Positions 15,300-27,829 of a stretch of DNA of 64,000 nt are shown here, piece after piece (positions within the stretch are counted from its first letter, which is position 1; every line of letters begins with the position of its first letter). The stretch comes from Takakia lepidozioides (taxonomy: Eukaryota > Streptophyta > Takakiopsida > Takakiales > Takakiaceae). Both the position numbers and the translations under genes were made by a program. Where the stretch lies: positions 4,836,001-4,900,000 of the forward strand of contig CM060732.1 of the NCBI GenBank assembly GCA_030704615.1, in the 5' to 3' direction. The notes under the pieces are model-generated. The model was not told the DNA's origin, searched no databases, and saw only the letters and a list, made by a program, of their open reading frames with translations.

Positions 15300-15466
15300 C
15301 GCGGTCATAGGTACGCCCGTGGAAATGACATGGCGAGGCGTAACGTGGCGTCAACCACGCTGGCGAAGACTGCTGACGTGGCGTCGGACCCTTGAGCCAA
15401 TGTGGCGAGAACCGGTGACGTGGCGTAAGCTTGGCCGCGCTCACAGGCTCACGCGGAGGCATCCCC
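15300..15466. repeat. ACGTGGC-rich cluster 1
   Basis: The motif TGACGTGGCG or close variants occurs several times here. Related clusters, in both orientations, lie at about 21390-21490 and 27860-27960. ACGTGGC is a known core of plant bZIP-binding G-box/ABRE sites, but regulatory action here is not shown. The repetition across the window suggests a dispersed repeat. Confidence 0.5.
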
Positions 15467-15468
15467 CC

Positions 15469-15720
15469 CAAAACAACAAGTCTCCAGGGATGGATGGTAT
15501 CTCTGGCAATGCCCTCCTCTCTCTCACAAGGTGTCATTACCTTAATCTACAAGAAAGGAGACAGATCAAATGTGTCTAACTACAGACCCATTACCCTTTT
15601 AAATGTGGCCTACAGGATCATTGCGAAAGCATTGGCTCTTAGACTCCAACCACTATTACCATCCATCATAAGACCCAATCAGACTGGTTTTATTAAGGGC
15701 AGATATATCCTAAAAGGAAA
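15469..15720 (+). pseudogene. LINE reverse transcriptase fragment
   Basis: One frame reads NNKSPGMDGIS, a conserved early motif of LINE reverse transcriptases. After an internal loss the adjacent frame reads LIYKKGD, SNYRPITLLNVAYRIIAKALA and QTGFIKGRYIL, the finger motifs of the same domain. The catalytic palm (YxDD), endonuclease and 3' end are missing. The fragment begins exactly where another LINE fragment on the minus strand (27998-29545) stops, at CCAAAACAACAA. Confidence 0.85.
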
Positions 15721-17170
15721 ATGGCCTTCTGGGGCTCCAAGCACCTTTCTATTACTGGGCATGTCTTTCTTTTTTTGCGGCCTCTCCCTCATTAGGGCAT
15801 GAATGGTCAAAACCAAATGTCGTGCCAGAGCCACAATCAGATCTTGCATGAGTACTACTAACTTTGTGGAATATACTTTATATGCATGGAGAGGATTTAA
15901 AAAAAAAAAATTCCATGCGAGGGGGGAATGACGCTTATACCTTGCGTGGTACTTTTTTCCCTTAGGTGTTGTATTATGTGTACTAATGGGTGGAAGATTT
16001 CACCTTCTGTGTCGTTCGCGGGCGGAGCGCCGCCCCCCTCCTCGTTCCCTCCACGATCGTTAGCCAGGATTTTAGCCATGACTATCTTCTAGGGTTCCGC
16101 AAGATTTCCCGACTCTCCTGTCTCTTCATGTATTCTTTTTTAGCCTTCCTGTCATTTTAGCCCTCTCTATTTTTAGCTATGCTCGCCGCTCTTCCCCTCA
16201 CGCTGCTGCGCAGCGCAAACATCATTCACAGGCTAGACATTGGTATACCATCTATGGCTTGTTCACGACGCTGTTGTTAAGTATCATTTTACAGGATTCC
16301 GTGAAAATTTTCATACCAAGGCACAACACGTCCCTCCTCAACACCTGCCACTCTGCTTCAAGATCGGAGTGCGGAGACACTCTCTCGGGCGCCCCCAACC
16401 ACTGGCTCTACTACTCTAATGCGGGCTCCATCTATACTGGCCCACCAAAGCTCTCCGCACACACGAGGTTCAGTACAAAGACACCGGCAGGGAAACAACG
16501 CTACAACAGGGACACTCACTGGTGGCCCCAGCCATGGCGCATAGCACCTCCGCCATGCCTCATTTGCACCCGCTACGGCATGAAGGTGGCGGCTACTCCC
16601 ACTTGTACAATCTATGGATACAGACATTAATCTTTACCCATGCAAGCATGCCCTCTGCGACAAGGTTGTTGCTCAGTCGTGATGACTGCTTTTTTATAAG
16701 GCCCAGACAGGACCTCCCCACACTACATACACCAACCAAGCTATAATGAAGAAGAAAGACGCTGTGGGCTATGCATCTTCTCATTTGCAGGCTCTACTCG
16801 GCGACAACATGTACATTATATGTCTGCTGGAACAGAAGATCAATCTCCTTTCCCAGAGAGTTGCTCTCCAGCTTCAAAGTCTACTTGCCAGGGACCAGAG
16901 GCGGCAGGTTGTCGACGTGCTCACTCTAGGTATTCATTGACTAAGAAAGCGTCTCATCATTCTTCTACGCGATACAATGTGTCACTCACTTAGTCGAACT
17001 TCTGCATTTGAACACAAAGCCAGGCCCCCGACCTTGGTCTGCTGAAGAAGCTCGACCCGACGATCTTGACGATTTCCAACCTGATTCAATGTACAAATTT
17101 CCACTGCTTACTGTTTGTGGAGGAGTGGAAGTGCACATCTCATCAGCTTCTTTCCTCAAGTGTCCATGGG
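15721..17170. other. Unassigned C-rich stretch
   Basis: The plus strand is pyrimidine-rich. An open frame near 17008-17110 includes LNTKPGPRPW, which recalls the NPGP motif of some LINE leader proteins; this is too weak to call. A run of C residues lies at about 17187-17203. No gene is supported. Confidence 0.3.
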
Positions 17171-17229
17171 CTTACTGCTGCCTACCCCCCCCCCCCCCCC
17201 CCGCACAAAGCGACGAGATGCTGCTGGTG

Positions 17230-17830
17230 TGTGCCCAACTCGGCAGTCTGGAAAATGCAACCTGAAAGGCCCCCTTTGCATCCTCGATGCACCCGCATTT
17301 TGACGTACATGTCCACCAGGTATTGTTCAGAGTGACAATTGGTACAATTTCAGCTCTGAAGATGTCACCATGGACCTCTTTTCCCTTTCCCAGATCTGCC
17401 AGGGCAGGGTGTTGAATGACATTTGGTACAACTACAGCAAAATCTTTAAGCATCGCATTCCACGATACCATATCTCGTTCAGCCATAGTGTCAAACACTC
17501 CCTTTGCATCCTCAATGCACCCGCATTTTGCATACATGTCCTGCCAGGGTATTGTTCAGAGTGACAGTTGGTACAATTCCAGCTCTGTAGATGTCGCCAT
17601 GGGCCTCATTGCCCTTGTCCAAATCTGCCAGGGTAGTGTGTAGAATGACATTTGGTACAACTGCAGCAGAATCTTCGAGCCTCGCATTCCACGACACCGT
17701 ATCTCGTTCAGCCATAGTGTCAAACATTCCCTTTGCATCCTCGATGCACCCACATTTTGCATACAAGTCCACCAGGGTATTGTTCAGAATGAAAGTTGGT
17801 ACAATTCCAGCGTTCCTGGTATTTAGGGGT
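17230..17830 (-). pseudogene. PPR tandem-unit array, minus arm (about 3 units)
   Basis: On the minus strand the units carry MYAKCGCIEDAKGVFDTMAE and RDMVSWNAML, then LHTALADLDKGNEAHGDI. This is the L/S part of a PLS-type pentatricopeptide repeat protein, a plant organelle RNA-binding family. Unit spacing is about 230 bp, and frameshifts and stops interrupt the reading. It is closely similar to the plus-strand array at 18590-19735, so the two form a long inverted repeat. No N-terminal targeting sequence or C-terminal E/DYW domain is attached. It is best read as a remnant, not a working RNA-editing factor. Confidence 0.8.
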
Positions 17831-18419
17831 CGTTTATAAGTAGGGGAGCTCCTGGGATCAAGCAAGACGACAGTGAGGGGGGGTGTCACATCAGTGGGTG
17901 AAGGATGGGGGCTTAGAAAGAGAGAGAAGGACGAAGTAAACACTGATTGGTGGGAGGGGGTAGAGGGCTTCATGTGTATAAGTGGGTGCCGTGATGATAG
18001 AAATTCGAGCAGAGGCTACTTCTGCAGCTTCATCCCGGGCACTGGGCCTGTACCATGAACGTCGGGGGTGCAGAGCTTGCAGAGGACATCCTGGTCGCGG
18101 AGCCAGCCAGTCCCGAGAAACCAGCCAGATCGCATCTTCCGGGGTGGGGAACTAGCCCCACCAGATCCTGCCCTCCTCTTAAGCAGGCCTGGCATGGGAG
18201 CCAGATACGAACGCCGCCAGTGGTAACCACATGCGGGCGTAACTTCAATGAAATCACACCCTTCATACCAGAGCTGCATGCAATTACCCAGGCTAGAACT
18301 AAACGTGTGAATCTCCATAAAATGTAGGTTGGTGTCGTTCACTGCTGATACCTTGAAGAGAGGTCCCGCCGGGCAAGCCATCTTATAATAAGCCGGGAAG
18401 GGGTCTCTGCACTCCTCGT

Positions 18420-18582
18420 GTGCTGACCAGCTAACATTTGTGTTGAACACTTGGAGCGCATCCACGATGCTTCCGCATTTTACAGACATGTTGACAATGG
18501 TGTTGTGTAGAAAAACATTCAGCTTGAATCCACTTTGGATAATGTGAGCATGCACCTGCATTCTTGCTGCCACTCTACACAC
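18420..18582 (-). pseudogene. PPR fragment of a different repeat type
   Basis: The minus strand reads VHAHIIQSGFKLNVFLHNT, IVNMSVKCGSIVDALQVF and then a broken WSAHEECRDPF. These are L and S PPR motifs closer to normal PLS repeats than the neighbouring 77-residue units. It lies in the spacer between the inverted PPR arrays. The rest of the frame down to 18016 has no PPR character. Confidence 0.65.
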
Positions 18583-18589
18583 TGCTTTC

Positions 18590-19735
18590 TTGCTGTCACT
18601 CTACACACTGCCCTGGCCGATCTGGGAAAGGGCAAAGAGGCCCATGGCGACATCTTCAGAGCTGAAATTGTGCCAACTGTCACTCTGAACAATACCCTAC
18701 TGGACATGTATACAAAATGTGGGTGCATCGAGGATGGCAAGGGAGTGTTTGACACTATGGCTGAACGTGATTTAGTGTCGTGGAATGCGATGCCTGCAAG
18801 TGGTGCTGTAGTTGTTCCAAATGTCACTCTACACACTGCCCTAGCAGATCTGGGAAAGGGCAAAGTGGTCCATGGCGACATCTTCAGAGCTGGAATTGTA
18901 CCAACTGTCACTCTGAACAATACCATGGTGGACATGTATGCAAAATGTGTGTGCATCGAGGAGGCAAAGGGAGTGTATGACACTATGGCTGAACGAGATA
19001 TGGTGTCATGGAATGCGATGCTTGCAGGTTCTGTTGTAGCTGTACCTAATATCATTCTGCACACTGCCCTGGCACATCTGGAAAAGGGCAAAGAGGCCCA
19101 AGGCGACATCTCCAGAGCTGGAACCGTACCAACTATCATCCTAAACAATATCCTGGTGGACATGTATGCAAAAGGCCCAAGGCGACATCTCCAGAGCTGG
19201 AACCGTACCAACTATCATCCTAAACAATATCCTGGTGGACATGTATGCAAAATGTTTTGATGTAGCTGTACCAAATGCCATTCTGCACACTGCCCCCGCA
19301 GATCTGGATAAGGGCAACGAGGTCCATGGCGACATCTTCAGAGCTGGAATTGTACCAGCTATCACTCTGAACAATACCCTGGTGGATATGTATGCAAAAT
19401 GTAGGTGCATCGAGGATGCAAAGGAAGTGTTTGACACTATGGTTGAACGAGACTTGGTGTCGTGGAATGCGCTGCCTGCGGCGTTGCTGTAGTTGTACCA
19501 AATGGCACTGTGCACATTGCCTTGGCAGATCTAGAAAAGGGCAAAGCGGTCCATGGCGACTTCTTCAGAGCTAGAATTGTATCAACTGTCATTCTGAACA
19601 ATGCCCTGGTGGACATGTCTGCAAAATGTGAGTGCATCGAGGATGCAAAGGGAGTGTTTGACACCCTGGCTAAACGAGATGGGGTGTCGTGGAATGCGAT
19701 GCTTGCAGGTTTTGATGGAGGCTTTGCCCAGTGCC
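18590..19735 (+). pseudogene. PPR tandem-unit array, plus arm (5 units of about 77 residues)
   Basis: A unit of about 231 bp (77 codons) repeats five times. Its theme is LHTALADLGKGKEAHGDIFR, then VDMYAKCGCIEDAKGVFDTM and ERDMVSWNAMLAG. A standard PLS triplet is about 100 residues; here WNAMLAG joins directly to the next PNVTLHT, so the P-type segment (YAQHG...EALELF) is missing from every unit. A 79-bp internal duplication (from 19095, repeated from 19174) shifts the frame. With the minus arm it can form a long RNA hairpin. There is no targeting peptide and no DYW domain. Confidence 0.82.
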
Positions 19736-19894
19736 GCTCCTACCTACCCCACCACCTTGGCGTCCTCCCATAAACAACAAATGAATTTCCCACTACCCCA
19801 ACATCCTCCGACTTACAGGAAACCCTCTCACCTCATATCATCTCTGTGGTTGCTCACCCCATCAGGGACGCATGTCAAGTGCTTCAGGAAACAT

Positions 19895-20028
19895 GGGCAC
19901 GTCTGCCACCACTTAACTTTCTCGCGTGCTTTTCCACGTTGTACGTTTAAGCGAACTTTTGGGGCACGTCTGCCACCACTTAACTTTCTCGCGTGCTTTT
20001 CCACGTTGTACGTTTAAGCGAACTTTTG
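19895..20028. repeat. 67-bp tandem duplication
   Basis: The segment beginning GGCACGTCTGCCACCACTTA occurs at about 19895 and again at about 19962, nearly identical. Confidence 0.9.
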
Positions 20029-21389
20029 CAGTGTTTATATTCACGTGTACCTGTGGTGCTCCTCCCTGCCCAGTGTACGGTGCGAAAGAGCATCTGATAT
20101 TTAGACACTTATACTCAGTAACTTCGCCAACAACAGAACATCGAGGCGCAGGCAGCTGAACACTATCATGAACAAAATACCTCCGGAAGACAACCTAGAA
20201 TACGCATAGCAAGGCTCGGCGGAACTCAAGAAACGTCTTGGATGGCTAGGAAAATAGATTGTGCGGTGGCAGCCACACCCGATCGTCCGCCAATCAAAAC
20301 TCTTGCACTCACCTTACACTCTTCAAGCAGCACACCTAACCTCTCCCAAACATTGGGCTATCTCTTCACTGCCTACACACGACTATATGATCAATTCCAA
20401 CTACATCGCATGGCATACAATATAGTCTCACTCCGTACGCTACACATCAGCAGTGGGGACTCTGTTCCCAATGTTGCAAGGTCTCCATAGCTCACTGCCC
20501 CAAAAAAACTGAATGTCATTGACTCTAACGCGCAATAAATGTGCATTGGCTGAGCATACAATACTTATTGTGCATTCCACTCTCTAGTTCCACAGGTGTA
20601 CAGTTGTTATGTCCCACACAAACTCCCGCAAGACAGCAGCTGATCAGCACTACAAAAGAAGAACATCCATTGCACTCGTTGCATCACAGTCAGACTCTCC
20701 ACGGAAGTCAACTGCCACCCATGGTAACACAATTTACTTATCCAGGTACAAGACCTCTCAATTTATACCTGCTTGAGCTTAGTCTCAGCATAGGTCACCA
20801 ACTCGACTTATCTATTTCTCCCTTACTAGTGCTGCCTTATTGTACCCCGCTCTAGAATGTAGCCCCCCATATTTGCTCCGCACTGACTGTACACCAATCT
20901 AACCGTCATCTCTGTTTTACATGCTCTCTCCCAAACACGGACTATCAAACATCTCCGTCCTCCTCTCAGCAAGCAATGTGGGCAAAGTGGCCATCTCTCG
21001 TTCTATCAATTTCAAGCATGCACTACTCTCCTTAAACAATTTTACACAAATACTTTTATTCCATGATCTACTCCATGACTTTACTCCATGACTATCACAT
21101 TTACCATGACAATTACCATTATCACATCGTTACTCACCACATCGTATATACTTATCTCCCATTTTCTACTCACTTCATCTCACACAAATCATCATATCAC
21201 AGACTATGGGTCAAGAAAATAACACTATTTCTATACTCTTGCTACCTCATCCCCAAACTCCTATCTAGCGCACCTCATATCGTCAGGCACTCCCCCGCAC
21301 CCCTACGCTCCTTTGTGCTGCCCAAAGCCCCCTCCCTACATAACCCACCGCAGGCGCTATTACAATCCCACCCCGAACCTCAGGGATGC
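20029..21389. other. Unassigned pyrimidine-rich stretch
   Basis: The plus strand is strongly C/T/A-biased. This resembles the composition of the LINE 5' region at 33.6-35.7 kb, and the stretch may be related non-coding LINE sequence. No conserved protein motif was recognised in any frame. Confidence 0.3.
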
Positions 21390-21500
21390 CTCGGCGTGAG
21401 CCTGGTCACGTGAGCGGGTGAGCGCAACTGCACTCACGCCACGTCACCTTGCGCCAATGCCACATCACGGGGCTCACTCCACGTCATCACACTTGAAGAC
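21390..21500. repeat. ACGTGGC-rich cluster 2 (inverted sense)
   Basis: CACGCCACGTCACC, GCCACATCACG and CTCCACGTCATC occur close together. They match the clusters at 15.3 kb and 27.9 kb. Confidence 0.5.
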
Positions 21501-21609
21501 CGCGTCACCACGCGCCCAGGAAGAAGTGGAGTGTATTCCCGCGGATTGGCACCCTTTACCGCGGAAACAAGCTGGACGACATAATAAAAGGCAGTGGTCA
21601 TTCCCACCT

Positions 21610-21760
21610 GAAAGCAACAGATGAATAAAGGATGGATGAATGTACAGTTGGATGATAAACAGATAGATGAGTGTGAAAAATGAATGTAGATGGATGAATG
21701 AGGGATGGATAAGAGTCAAATGGATGAATGTATAATGGATGTTGAGCAATGAAAAACATT
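21610..21760. repeat. Degenerate GGATGAATG microsatellite
   Basis: Repeated ATGGATGA and close variants run through this interval. Confidence 0.8.
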
Positions 21761-21787
21761 CATGACAGGAAGATGCATGACTAAAAT

Positions 21788-22004
21788 GAATGGAGCACGC
21801 GAATACACTGTAGATGAATGGAAGCACAATGGATTATGACAATGAGTGAGGGACGGTTTGTGAGATGGATTCATAAATATGCAATTTAATGGATGTGAAT
21901 GGAGCACGCGAATACACTGTAGATGAATGGAAGCACAATGGATTATGACAATGAGTGAGGGACGGTTTGTGAGATGGATTCATAAATATGCAATTTAATG
22001 GATG
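21788..22004. repeat. 109-bp tandem duplication
   Basis: The unit starting GAATGGAGCACGCGAATACA occurs at 21788 and again at 21897 with almost no change, indicating a recent event. Confidence 0.95.
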
Positions 22005-22336
22005 GTAGTTGATTCTTTGATTTTTTTTCTTCCAAAGGAACAACTACGGTGGAGGAGGGGATTCAACGTTTTCCAAAGATGATGAAACAGAAGAATATTA
22101 AAAGGAACATAGTTCAGTCCTGACTCAAGAGTCAGTACAAGTATCCCCACTTCATCTGCATCTAAGTCTAAGTATTTAAGAACTCCACGATCTACGCTGG
22201 CTACACCTAGTCCGGCAGTAAAAAGTAAAAAGTAAAAATTCAGGGGATAGGAATCGGGCGCGTGAAGTGCCATTGCTTCGGCATAATCAGGAAGCAGAAA
22301 TTGGAAAGGGGGCTGTCGAAAACAGACTCGCCACAA
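22005..22336 (-). other. Unrecognised open frame, about 113 codons
   Basis: An uninterrupted minus-strand frame reads QPPFQFLLPDYAEAMALHAP and LKYLDLDADEVGILVLTLES. The residue composition looks protein-like, but I know no family for it. It may be a captured gene fragment, since captured fragments are common in this window, or chance. Confidence 0.25.
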
Positions 22337-23285
22337 ATGATTGTATCACCTGAAGACCACCGCTGCCTTTCTTGAAAGACAGCCTGAAAAAGTTATTATT
22401 GAACTTTGACGTTATTGAGAAATGAGTATGACTCCCAAAGTGGGTTTAGCACTTACTCACATGAAAAGTCGTTGTCGACCTGCTTATCTTCGGGATCGTC
22501 ATCATTTCGAATTTGAATCCGATCAGTCTGTGCCTGAAGTGGAGCCAGACAAAGGGGGAGGAGCACTGTGTGTAGAGGTCAGAATCACCCTCCATGCCAA
22601 AAAGGCTTCTTCGTCTGCCTTGCATTGCATGGTAAGTTGCTCCTGGCACCAGACAGGAGGATGAACAGCTACCATGAATCCGGAAAATTAGGGGAGCATT
22701 GGTCAAACATTGCTGACCATGATGACAAGGATGGTTTTTGACTAGTGTGATATGTTTGACTAGACGTGGACGACGTTTCATGGAATCTTGTGACTCATGA
22801 CTGAAGATGGTTTAAAGCTCTATTTATACGACTACATCCACGTGTCATTTGAAAGCACATACATGAATGTATTCATCCATTGGATGAGTTTATCCATCGA
22901 TGACATGGCATGTAAAACTTATGAGTCCCTTACTGCAAATTGTTTCATAACTCTATATATATGGACTACATCACTAACATGTCATTTAAAAGACATATAC
23001 ATTAATGAATTCATTCAATGGTGGGTTCATCATCCGCCTATACGGTTTGTGTCGATTTGATATATGTTCAATAAATTGGACCTGGATGGACGTGGCTTAA
23101 CAAGGATCGCAAAGATATATGAGATTAAAATACGTGGTTGTACAAGGTTACATCATGGTGATGGAAAATTATTTTGAATCGTTAGATTTTACAGGATCTA
23201 ACGGTCTAGATTGTTTAAGATCTAACGGTTTAAGATTACACCGCCGAACTTTACACCGGGCTGGGACTTAGGCTTTTTTGTCTCC
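22337..23285. other. No gene seen
   Basis: AT-rich sequence. Short repeats of ATCTAACGGT occur around 23180-23235. Confidence 0.4.
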
Positions 23286-23400
23286 TGCGTTTCACCATCT
23301 ATTTGATGTTGTGTCATGGAACGCGATGATCGTAGGATATGCAGGGGCGTGGGATGGAGGCTTTGCAGAACTTCCTACTCTTGAGCAAATGATGCAGGAA
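23286..23400 (+). pseudogene. PPR S-motif scrap
   Basis: One frame reads DVVSWNAMIVGYAGAWDGGF, the end of a PPR S motif. GATGGAGGCTTTGC also ends the plus-strand array at about 19714-19727, so the two are related. Low-complexity GAGGAGGAG follows. Confidence 0.6.
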
Positions 23401-23964
23401 GGAGAAGAGGAGGAGGAGAGGAGACGAGGAGAAGATCCCAACATTCTTGTGAGCTCGCCGTTTTTGGGAGAGTGGTGGAGACGCTCGCCGTTCTTGGAGA
23501 GTCAGCTTGGTCTTAGCAGGCCGTGTTTCAATCTCTGCCTGCTCAGCTGCACCGTGGTGGTTCGATCTCACATACCAATCCAACATTACCTGACTACAGA
23601 TACAAGCAGCACAACAAGGGGTCCTTTTGGGCTGATGGTCGGTCAAATCCTCTATGGGTCATGATACAAGGGTAAAGGACAAGTGTGGGAGGATACCTTC
23701 TTCTTTGACCTATTTCAGCCTGTTTTGCTCTATTTGGCAGCATGAAAGTATCCAAAAACAGGTAATAGAGATGAAGAGAAGCTTTGGAATGAACACTTTT
23801 CCGACCCCACTCAATGGCGAGACAATGGAGACAAAAAGGTGAATGCATGTTGGACTACACTAGAGAGAAGTAGATGCAATTTAGAATTAGAACTACTGTA
23901 ATAATTAGGGTTGGGGTTTGTTGGAAGAACTTCACGCCGTCAGTGTCAGCTGCTAGCAGCAAGT

Positions 23965-24045
23965 ATTCATGATTTGTACACAGACAGGGGTAGCTAAAGG
24001 ACCAGGGATAGAGGTCCAGGTTCATCCAGAGGGTTTTTAAGGTTT
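23965..24045. repeat. Dispersed repeat, copy 1 (possible SINE)
   Basis: The theme CATGATTTGT...GATAGCT(A/G)AAGGA(C/G)CAGGGATAGAG, then a GGTTCATCC-like box, recurs at 25568-25650. The tRNA-like spacing and box-B-like sequence suggest a SINE, but only two copies are visible. Confidence 0.45.
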
Positions 24046-25564
24046 CATCCATACTTAATGAAATTTCTGTTATAACATAACTGGATGATTACAGGCAGAT
24101 ATGCATTTCAATGCATTTTAGGTTTATGCTCCTTTGATTTAAACCTATTGAATGCCCATTTTTCATCCTGGTCTGATACCATCCATACTGGATGGTGGAT
24201 GAAATCGCGGGTGGTTTTCCTTTAAGTGTCTCTCTGCCCTAGACACAGCACGATATCGTGCGTGTTTTTTTCTCTGGAAGAGGGCGATGGCGGACGAATG
24301 CTCGATGGCGGCTGAATGCCCGAGCAGCAAGATCTGAACGGGTGTGTTCTTGTTTTTTGAACGCACGATGACGGCAGACACTTTCATCTCCCGTGATGGC
24401 AAATGACATACTGTTATGTTTGCCTACGTTTTTTCCTCATTGATGAAGCAACGGCGGTTATGGAGGTAGGGAAGCGGCCTGTATTACAAAGATACAACCT
24501 GTCCTCGACTCTCCTCCCGTTGCATTCTGTTGTGCTCGTTCAAATTCAGATGATGAACACTGCAGCGTCCTACTCCACAAAAGATTGAGGTTCTTTGTGG
24601 TGTCACATCTATGCTTTCTTCTGCTGGTTCTGTGATCTTTGCATGCTTTATGGCTCATACCTGACATGGATAGCAACTGTGAAATCCTGTAATTCACCTC
24701 GCGCATCCTCACTAACGCACAAAACATTTTTTTGTGTTGTTTTTGGGACGGACGCAGGTGAGGGATTTCACTTGGCATGAACTCTTTGGCTTGCAGATGA
24801 TCTGGTTACTACATGAGGGATAAGATATGCTGCAAGCTGCCGTTGTTGCAATTTCTGCTTCAAAGCTGCTTCAAGGGGGATATGCCTTAAACCTTTACTT
24901 GATTTCTGGTTCTTGGTAACCAAATCTGTTAAGTCAGGGAAGTAAATGGGCTGGGCCTCCTAGAAATCAGACCTTATTGTGAATGTTCGGGCTGGTTGTG
25001 ATGACAAGGGTTTGGTGATGCAAGTGTGACATTGGATGCATTTTTCCAGACCTGTTTCTGGCCTTTTGGAGAGTCAGACAGTGCTGTTTATGCCTCACCA
25101 GTTTAGAATGTATTAAGTAAGGCATTGGGTAAGCCTTTTTAAGAACACATACATTCTTTCAGGCTCCCCCCATGGAGATTATAACCTGATTACAGACTGG
25201 TATTTTTGAGGATCTCTCTAAAACTTGGCAGAGTGACTGGATAAGGCCCTGGGATACATACCATAGCCCTGCATCTACTTATGGAAGTACAATCAGTTCA
25301 GCTTGTGCTTTTAGGAACATACAAGTCCTTTAAAGCTGTAATAGGGAATTGTTTTCATCAAAGCTCTCACTCTTAGGCCTGCTGGTTTTCTCAAAGACCA
25401 TAGAGCTTACAACATACTTGTTTAAGCTATTTGAACCCAAGAATTATCAAGCCAGTATTTTAAAGGGCTTTTTTGATTACGAACTGTATTCTTAAGCTCC
25501 CCCAGAGATTGGGAATGTGACATGGTAATGACTCTCTCTCTCTCTCTCTCCTCCTCTGATACAT
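24046..25564. other. No gene seen
   Basis: Short open frames only, with no recognisable family on either strand. A CT microsatellite lies at about 25530-25549. Confidence 0.4.
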
Positions 25565-25567
25565 GAT

Positions 25568-25650
25568 ACATATATACATGATTTGTGCAGAGGCATGGAT
25601 AGCTGAAGGAGCAGGGATAGAGTGCATGGGTCCAGATTCATCCAAGAGGG
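25568..25650. repeat. Dispersed repeat, copy 2 (possible SINE)
   Basis: This is the partner of 23965-24045, about 80% alike by eye. Confidence 0.45.
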
Positions 25651-25979
25651 CCGGATTTCAATCTCCAGATTACATATGATTCCCTGTGGAAGGATAGCTA
25701 CAAGAAACCTGCATGGATAGATGATCAATTGGTTGGTCTTGAGCTGAAGAGCACGACCCCTGCAGGGATGTGTCTCCATCTGTAGATCTTTTAGGAAGTG
25801 GAAGACTAGGCCTAGGGCCTAGCTTTCTTATGACATTGTTAGCTGATTTTCAGTTCTTCTCCTTAGCTCGGTGCCTTTCTGTTCCAAGTTATGGCAGTAG
25901 TTTCTGGCTGCAGTCTCTTTTCCTGCTAGGTCTATGCAGACCCCCTTCTTTGCTTGCCTTCCTTCTTACTACTCTTTCT

Positions 25980-26245
25980 TGTCTTGGTACGCGAAGCTGT
26001 GTCGACCATCACTTCTGTCAGTGCCGCTTTTATTTTTATTTTTATTTTTTTTGGCTTTTGATACTCGGCATTTGGGTGGATGTGATGGTCGGCACCGACA
26101 ATCACTTCTGTCGGTGCCACCGATCATCACTTTTCGATTTTATTTATTTATTTATAAATCAATTTAAGGTGACTTTTGACATTTGGTATTGGGGTGGATG
26201 CGATGGTCGGTGCCGACCATCACTTCTATCGGTGCCGCCCGATTT
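25980..26245. repeat. Inverted copy of the 120-bp hairpin repeat
   Basis: Two to three units of the 14.4-15.2 kb repeat in the opposite orientation, with TTTTTATTTT linkers and the GGTCGGCACCGAC / GGTCGGTGCCGACC hairpin. Confidence 0.75.
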
Positions 26246-26249
26246 TGTT

Positions 26250-27200
26250 GTATGCCCAGGAACGCCACTTGTTTTCTAAGATTCCACATCTTTGAAGGTA
26301 TGAGAGATTCGCCTCCTCTAAGATGAAATTGAACACCCCACCTGGCTCGGATTCCGATTCGCATATGGCATACCGTGATCCTTCTCGAAACCTCGTGTTC
26401 CCCTGCATAACAGATCGATGTCCGGAACCTCCATTCTGGAAGAACCTCCGACGCGACGGCAGGCTCCAGCATCAAACAGTGCCACTGAAATGATACATGA
26501 GAGAAACTACCCCCTTGATATGCTGGAGTCCACATGCCCCGACCACGTTTGACACATAGAACGCACAAGTGCAGGGTCTCGTGTGAAATGTACAAGCGAT
26601 CAGGGCAACTTTTTGAAAAGTGCACTTCATCTATATCCAGAGGTGGTGCCCGGACTCCTACTCCGACTTTCACGGGTGTGATGTGTCTATACGGCCAACC
26701 AGAAGCCAAAAACCACAAGTTCTGGTTCTGTGTAGACAATTGTAGTAGATGTGTGCATGGAACTGTGCGTCCTTCCGTGGTAATGAAGCCAGCTTCTCCA
26801 ACCGTTTGGCCCGTCAAGGTGGGAATACATCTCACGAGTCAGGAGATTGCAATGCTGGAGGAGGCAGACTTTTCCCTTGCGAGATAACCCCAACTGCATG
26901 CATGTGCTTCTAATTCTGCATCCTCTCGGGTCCCTCCGGCAAATCCTCACTTGTGGCCAACCAAACGAGATGGAAAGCTGGTTCGGCATTTCCCTCCAAC
27001 CGCTGAACACTTCGGCAAAGTGGAGTCCGTAAGAATGCTCCCAAGCTCGTGTTTGCAAGCACCACGGAAGTGCCCGATCCAGGATATGGTCGGGTGTACA
27101 CAATGATCACTTCGACATCTGCTGTTCATGACAGAGCCTACGACATCACGGTTCCAATTTTCCCAATTGCACATGTCCTGATTTTGTGAATATGCTATCA
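26250..27200 (-). other. Unrecognised minus-strand coding-like region
   Basis: Several long minus-strand frames overlap here, including an uninterrupted one at 26835-26164 (about 220 codons). Near 27110-26910 one frame reads VVLANTSLGAFLRTPLCRSV and PAFHLVWLATSEDLPEGPER. The text looks protein-like and shifts frame, as in a decayed gene. I cannot name a family, and the 3' end runs into the hairpin repeat. Confidence 0.3.
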
Positions 27201-27829
27201 ACCAGTTTGGGCAAGAAAGGTAAATTCATACCCAGCAAACATTTGTATTTCATATTTTTGAAGATGATGGTTTGCGATCCTAAACGTGACAACTTCGTTC
27301 ACCAGGCCACTCTGAGTTTCAACGAGGTCGATACTCTATTGCAGCGGGATACAACACATAGGTAGCATCTGCTATGCAATGTGGTATGTGGACGACTATG
27401 TTATGAAATGTGCTTTGCAAACATTGTCATGGAAATTCAATTCAAATCAATTCGTTTGCAACATCGTCGGCGGTGCAATGATATGACGTTCCTTATCCCT
27501 CCATTTGCTTCCAACTATACTGAGTGAGCTCTGAGTGACAACTTTAAAAGCACATGCATCATGCACTTTTCGAAGTCTACATGTTTTCCTGTCGCTATGC
27601 ACTGCAATCATCTTTTGAAGATGATCCTAACTCTCATTGTTATTTGGGGAGGGAGCAAGGTCTTCCCATGGCAGCCTCTATGGCGCATACTTTGTGAGGA
27701 TATTTTCTCGTCCTTGTAAATGAAACAAACATTTGTAATTGCACAATGTTGGATGCTACAATTGTAGGCCCCATGGTATTCTTCATTGTATTCAGCCAAG
27801 GATTCCCTGCATTAATCCCACGGTCATAG
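27201..27829. other. No gene seen
   Basis: AT-rich sequence with short frames only. Confidence 0.35.
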
